From contig JAEWVM010000037.1 of NCBI GenBank assembly GCA_023396615.1, forward strand, positions 1 through 18,175: a stretch of 18,175 bases of DNA. Direction: 5' to 3'. The notes beneath the pieces were generated by a model. The model was not told the origin of the DNA. It saw nothing but the letters and a program-made list of their open reading frames with translations, and made no database searches. The DNA is from Spirochaetota bacterium (lineage in GTDB: Bacteria > Spirochaetota > UBA4802 > JAFGJZ01). The translations under genes and the position numbers were made by a program. This document shows positions 14,059 to 18,175 of the stretch, in pieces (within the stretch, counting starts at the first letter, position 1; every line of letters starts with the position of its first letter).

Positions 14059-17000
14059 ATGAGCAATTTCAAGCTGATATCAATCGCAATACTTTTTGCA
14101 GCCGGATCCCTTTTTGCGGCTATGAGCAGTGATGTAATTTTAAACACACGAAAATTACTTAATTATGCCGATAAATACCTTCCCGAAACTGCTGAATCTG
14201 AAAAGAAAGATAAAAGTTCTGAAAAATCTGATATTAAAGACGAAAAAAAAGAGCAAGATGAAACCTTTTCATTCCTCCGAATATTTAATCCGGAAAAGGA
14301 GGAAAAGGAACAACAGCAATACCCTTCGATTTTGACCGACATTGATATCAAAAATACTTTTTCGTACGGAAAAAGTTATTTCACAAAAAAAAGCTACAAG
14401 AAAAGCGAATATGACGAACCCGAATCAAAAAACATAAAACAGGGTTTCCTGAATGAAAACCGCATCAAGCTGTATGCAGAAGGAATGCTGAACCCCAGAA
14501 TAAATCTGCTAATAGATTACAACAATGAAAGAGAGGAAAGTGAAAACAGTTACTCCGTCAACTATCATGCTATTGAAGAAGATGAGATTATCCGCGAAAT
14601 AAATCTCGGCGATGTTGACTTCAGACTCGGAGGCTCCAAATTCGCGACTTATGAAAATGTTTCCCAGAAATCCCTTGGACTCAATGCACACATCAGAAAA
14701 AATAATTTCAGCCTGAAAGGTTTTTTCTGTCTCACTAAAGGTATTTTTGCAGTAGATCATTTTAAAGGAAAAAACTCACGCCAGTCAATCAACCTGAGAG
14801 AATACCAGTATGTCCGGAACAGATATTTTCAGATAGAGCCGTTTAAACGATATGATAATCTTTCTTCGCCTCCAGTCATCGTCTCTCAGAACGATTTTAT
14901 AACCTTTTCATCAAATCCGGCAAATCCCCAAAATTACAAGGCATACCCTGTTAATATTCTTCCCGGTTCACTTGAAATCTATCTTGATGACCAGATTTCA
15001 AGCAACAATCAAAATGCGCTCATTCTGCCGGTTGACGGAGGCTATTATAACAAACTTTCGGAAGGGAAGGATTATTCTGTTAATTATCAAACCGGATGTA
15101 TTACTTTATTAATCAGCATCGAAAAATCAAACCGTATTTATGCACTTTACCGTTTGTCTTCTTCTTCATCAGATCCTTCTGTTCGGACGGATGTAATTGC
15201 CGGCAAATATTTTGTTTTCCTGAAATACGGAAATCTTTCTGACGAATACGCTCTGGGATATGACGCAAACGGAGATGGAAAAACAAATTATGACATTTAT
15301 GAAATACGTTCCGTTTATTCTCTTAGCGGAGGAAGCATTTCAACTTCAGATTTCTCTATTCAGATATATGATAAAGAAAACCAAATCAACACGGATTCGC
15401 TTGCAAAACTCGGCCGTTTCAATGTCGATTATACAAACGGAAATATCGCTTTCATTCTGAGAGAACCCTTTAAACAAATTCTTTCAACATCAGCGCAAAG
15501 AATTATTTATTCTGCTTCAGTATCCGACAATACCTATGATTATTCCTCTTACTCATTTGCAGCCGAATTTAATTCAAATTCTACATTATGCCAGCTTTCA
15601 AAACAGAATATTGTTAAAGATTCTGTTATAGTAAAAATCGATGGAAATATAATTCCTGATACGCAATACACTGTAGATAACACTATAGGTTCAGTTGAAT
15701 TTCCGAATTCTTCATTTATATCCGAAATTTCCGACATCGAAATAGAATATCAATATCAAAACGATAATTCAAATGACAGAAATCTTTCAGCAGGCGGAAG
15801 GGCCGAATATAACTTTACACAATGGCTGAAAACAGGACTGGGCGGAGTTTATTCAAAAAATCCGAGTCTTGAATCCGCTCCCGAAACAGGAAATGAATCA
15901 ATTTCCTGTTTTGTAACAGAAGGAGATCTTACATTAGATTTCAACAAACGGTATTTCGGCAATATTCTAAAAGCATTATCTGCCGGAAATATCCGAAACA
16001 ATAAACTCGCACTGAGAACATATTATGAGTATGCTTACTCAAGGCTTAATCCGAACATTTACGGAATCGCGATTCTTGATGATTTTGAATCCGCTTCCGA
16101 TTCTTCAGGAATTGATCTGTCTGAAAATTTGTGGATTCTTGCGTCCCCAACGGTTTCAGCGTCTCAAAATACGCGCGGAAAACTATTATACAAATATTAC
16201 AGAAATCCGGGAAGCAGTGATCTTCGCGGAGAGTCTTTCTTCCCTTATTCCTCAGTTTACGAAGTAAAGCCTGGACCTTACAATGTAGAAACAGGAATTT
16301 TACCTGACCCGGAAGACAATAAATCTTTAGTTTTCGACTTTATTTTCACACCTGCTGAAGATTTCGTTTCTGCTGCCATTCCATTCAGCGGGATGGATAT
16401 TTCAAGCGCGGAATATGTTGAAATTACCTACAAATGCAAAGACGCTGACGGTTCGGTTTCTTTAAGCATTGATGCGGGACTAATCAACGAAGACAGTGAC
16501 GGAGACGGAATTCTAGACACTGAGGATAAAAACGGAAACGGCGAGCTTGATTTTTCAGCAAATTTATCATCATCAGAAGATAGAGGATATTTATTCAATC
16601 CCTCATCTTCCTACAGTACAAGAGTCGGAGCCGGTATAAATCTTTCTTCTGACACCAGAGGAGACGGAATTTTAACCACTGAAGATTTTAACCTAAACGG
16701 CATTCTGGATACTGCAAATGATTATTTTACTTTTCCTTCAGCGAAGGCAATGACAAGTTCTTCAAATACGGTAATGACAATTTCTTCTGCAGATACTTCA
16801 TGGAAAACAGAAAAGTTTTATCTACGCAACGACCTACTGACTTCAAGAGAGAAAGAAATATTAAAAAGCCCTCAAGCCCTGCGGATAAGATTAAATAAAA
16901 TATCTGCCAGCAGAGGAAAGATTTACATATCTTCATTGAAAATTGTTTCCGGAAAATGGAAAATTCCGGATGACGACAAAGCTAAAATTAAATCATCTTA

Positions 17001-18175
17001 TGTTAATAAGTACAATGATTCGGAATATTCTTCTGATTCTTTTGAAAAATACAATCCATCTCTATTAAAAAAGTTTTATGATTACGGTTCTGATGAAATA
17101 TATGAGGAAGAAGAAAATTCTCTATGCTTAAATTATGGGTCTCTAGCTTCAAGTTCAGCATCTGTTTTCAGAAAATTCATAAAAAGCAATAATCTTTCAA
17201 TTTACGGCAATTTAAACTTCTTTATTAATCCAAGATCTTACAGCGCCGGAGACTATCTTTCGGTATCACTAGGTTTAGATGAAACAAATTACTTTTTCTA
17301 CAATATACCTATATCCGGATCAAACTCATGGCAGGAAATTAAACTTAAACTAAATTCCGGTTCTGTTACGGGAATATCCGGATATCCTGATTTTAAAAGA
17401 ATAAAATATGTCAGGTTTTCTATAAACGGGTCTTCTTCAGGTGAAATATGGATTAACAACATTTATCTTTCATCACCGCAAAAAGTCAGCGGAACAGCAT
17501 ATTACTTTGAGACGGAATTATATTCAGATGAACCGCTTTATACCGACGAAAGCGGCAATCATTATTTTGATGATTTTTCATTGAAGTTCATTAAAAAGAA
17601 AACTTCTTCTGATTTTATTTCAGCCGGAAGAACAGATTATGGAACAGCGGAAAACTATTACGAGGTATCTTCTTCTTCAAAAATCACTCAGGCTCTTTAT
17701 TCGGCAGTATCTTATCAGTGTAGAAAAACAGATTCCGACTCATTTGACGAAAGATTAAGTGAAACAGAACGCGGGATTACACAAACAGATAAATTTTCTT
17801 TCAGCTCAGTCTATTACAATCCAAAAAAAGAAACTCCCAAATTTGACATACTATATTCATACGAGAAAAAGGAAAATTATCATGACAGTTTTTTAAACGG
17901 AAACATCACTGAAAAAAAATACTTCTACAAGAGTCATTCTCCGCGTATAATTGCCGAGAAAAATCTCGACACTCAATACGGAAATTTTTCTTTTGGAGGG
18001 GTGCTTGACACAAGTTTCCGTGAAGAACAAAAATCAACCCCTTCAGCAGACGGATTATATTATGATAAAAAGAAAAAATTATCACAGTATGAACTTGGGT
18101 CATTTAAAGCCTCTTACAGCAATGAATTAATATTTGCAAACTGGCAAAACAAGTCAAAAAACAATTCAATAGTCA
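14059..18175 (+). CDS. SprA-like giant outer-membrane protein (partial, C-terminus beyond right edge)
   Basis: A single frame stays open for 1372 codons to the right edge. A signal peptide ends near LFA (residues 18-20), followed by a charged linker rich in Glu, Lys, Ser and Asp (about 45-80). Blocks recall SprA, the very large barrel channel of the type IX secretion system: EEDEIIREINLGDVDFRLGG (173-192), a following GLN/GLK-type strand, NRYF (254-257), LDDFES (673-678) with IDLSENLW (685-692) and ILASP, GPYNV (739-743), and repeated aromatic beta strands. Two DxDGDG-type loops (812-831, DSDGDGILDTEDKNGNGELD; 865-884) resemble calcium-binding thrombospondin type 3 repeats. SprA itself is about 2400 residues, so much is still missing. 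The start has no strong ribosome site. No other T9SS gene is in the window, so a T9SS role is inferred and a related large surface barrel is the alternative. Confidence 0.7.
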   Translation, partial: MSNFKLISIAILFAAGSLFAAMSSDVILNTRKLLNYADKYLPETAESEKKDKSSEKSDIKDEKKEQDETFSFLRIFNPEKEEKEQQQYPSILTDIDIKNTFSYGKSYFTKKSYKKSEYDEPESKNIKQGFLNENRIKLYAEGMLNPRINLLIDYNNEREESENSYSVNYHAIEEDEIIREINLGDVDFRLGGSKFATYENVSQKSLGLNAHIRKNNFSLKGFFCLTKGIFAVDHFKGKNSRQSINLREYQYVRNRYFQIEPFKRYDNLSSPPVIVSQNDFITFSSNPANPQNYKAYPVNILPGSLEIYLDDQISSNNQNALILPVDGGYYNKLSEGKDYSVNYQTGCITLLISIEKSNRIYALYRLSSSSSDPSVRTDVIAGKYFVFLKYGNLSDEYALGYDANGDGKTNYDIYEIRSVYSLSGGSISTSDFSIQIYDKENQINTDSLAKLGRFNVDYTNGNIAFILREPFKQILSTSAQRIIYSASVSDNTYDYSSYSFAAEFNSNSTLCQLSKQNIVKDSVIVKIDGNIIPDTQYTVDNTIGSVEFPNSSFISEISDIEIEYQYQNDNSNDRNLSAGGRAEYNFTQWLKTGLGGVYSKNPSLESAPETGNESISCFVTEGDLTLDFNKRYFGNILKALSAGNIRNNKLALRTYYEYAYSRLNPNIYGIAILDDFESASDSSGIDLSENLWILASPTVSASQNTRGKLLYKYYRNPGSSDLRGESFFPYSSVYEVKPGPYNVETGILPDPEDNKSLVFDFIFTPAEDFVSAAIPFSGMDISSAEYVEITYKCKDADGSVSLSIDAGLINEDSDGDGILDTEDKNGNGELDFSANLSSSEDRGYLFNPSSSYSTRVGAGINLSSDTRGDGILTTEDFNLNGILDTANDYFTFPSAKAMTSSSNTVMTISSADTSWKTEKFYLRNDLLTSREKEILKSPQALRIRLNKISASRGKIYISSLKIVSGKWKIPDDDKAKIKSSYVNKYNDSEYSSDSFEKYNPSLLKKFYDYGSDEIYEEEENSLCLNYGSLASSSASVFRKFIKSNNLSIYGNLNFFINPRSYSAGDYLSVSLGLDETNYFFYNIPISGSNSWQEIKLKLNSGSVTGISGYPDFKRIKYVRFSINGSSSGEIWINNIYLSSPQKVSGTAYYFETELYSDEPLYTDESGNHYFDDFSLKFIKKKTSSDFISAGRTDYGTAENYYEVSSSSKITQALYSAVSYQCRKTDSDSFDERLSETERGITQTDKFSFSSVYYNPKKETPKFDILYSYEKKENYHDSFLNGNITEKKYFYKSHSPRIIAEKNLDTQYGNFSFGGVLDTSFREEQKSTPSADGLYYDKKKKLSQYELGSFKASYSNELIFANWQNKSKNNSIV

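Noticed and set aside
14163..18103. Several short open frames on both strands inside the SprA-like gene
   Set aside because: All are short, lack ribosome sites and sit inside one continuous long frame with signal peptide and family motifs.
1..18175. tRNA, rRNA, CRISPR array, insertion sequence or phage genes
   Set aside because: Looked for on both strands by eye; no cloverleaf, repeat-spacer array, transposase motif or phage structural gene was recognised.

Overview
The window reads as chromosomal DNA from an AT-leaning, diderm (Gram-negative-type) bacterium. Evidence for two membranes is Lgt (lipoprotein maturation), a probable DUF4846 lipoprotein, a secreted CsgG-like protein, and a very large exported protein that resembles SprA, the outer-membrane channel of the type IX secretion system. 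SprA-type proteins are best known from Bacteroidota and related FCB-group phyla, so such a lineage is the best guess, but no rRNA or other clear marker is present and the phylum stays uncertain.

Layout. (a) 1-1382, minus strand: a two-gene operon with a CsgG-like exported protein followed by a DUF4846 protein that runs off the left edge. (b) 1383-2019: a gene-free stretch with the promoter of that operon, a cluster of hairpin repeats at 1529-1911, and a good sigma70-type promoter for (c) a methyl-accepting chemotaxis protein at 2020-3588 (plus). (d) 5315-3605, minus: an ARMT1-like/DUF89 metal-dependent phosphatase and lgt, one base apart. (e) 5476-7121, plus: a secreted metallo-beta-lactamase-fold hydrolase, then a DedA-family membrane protein. 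(f) 11598-7105, minus: a tightly packed run of six genes (free-standing DbpA-type RNA-binding domain, zinc-ribbon methyltransferase, two unrecognised proteins, HisJ-type PHP phosphatase, PgeF), with overlaps of 10, 4 and 4 bases and one abutting junction. (g) 13517-11698, minus: a family-4 glycosyltransferase overlapping by 4 bases an OmpR-type regulator whose receiver domain has lost its phosphorylation residues. The promoter of this pair sits so close to the start codon that the mRNA is probably leaderless. (h) 13648-13957, plus: a decayed LysE-family exporter. (i) 14059 to the right edge, plus: the SprA-like gene, at least 1372 codons without a stop.

How the genes fit together. Most of the window is housekeeping or cell-envelope material: lipoprotein modification, peptidoglycan editing (PgeF), undecaprenyl-phosphate or lipid handling (DedA), glycosyl transfer, and surface secretion. 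The most unusual items are the SprA-like protein, which has calcium-binding-type repeats; the regulator with a dead receiver beside a glycosyltransferase; the RNA-binding domain found without a helicase; and a translationally coupled pair of proteins of unknown family. No tRNA, rRNA, CRISPR array, intact insertion sequence or phage gene was recognised.
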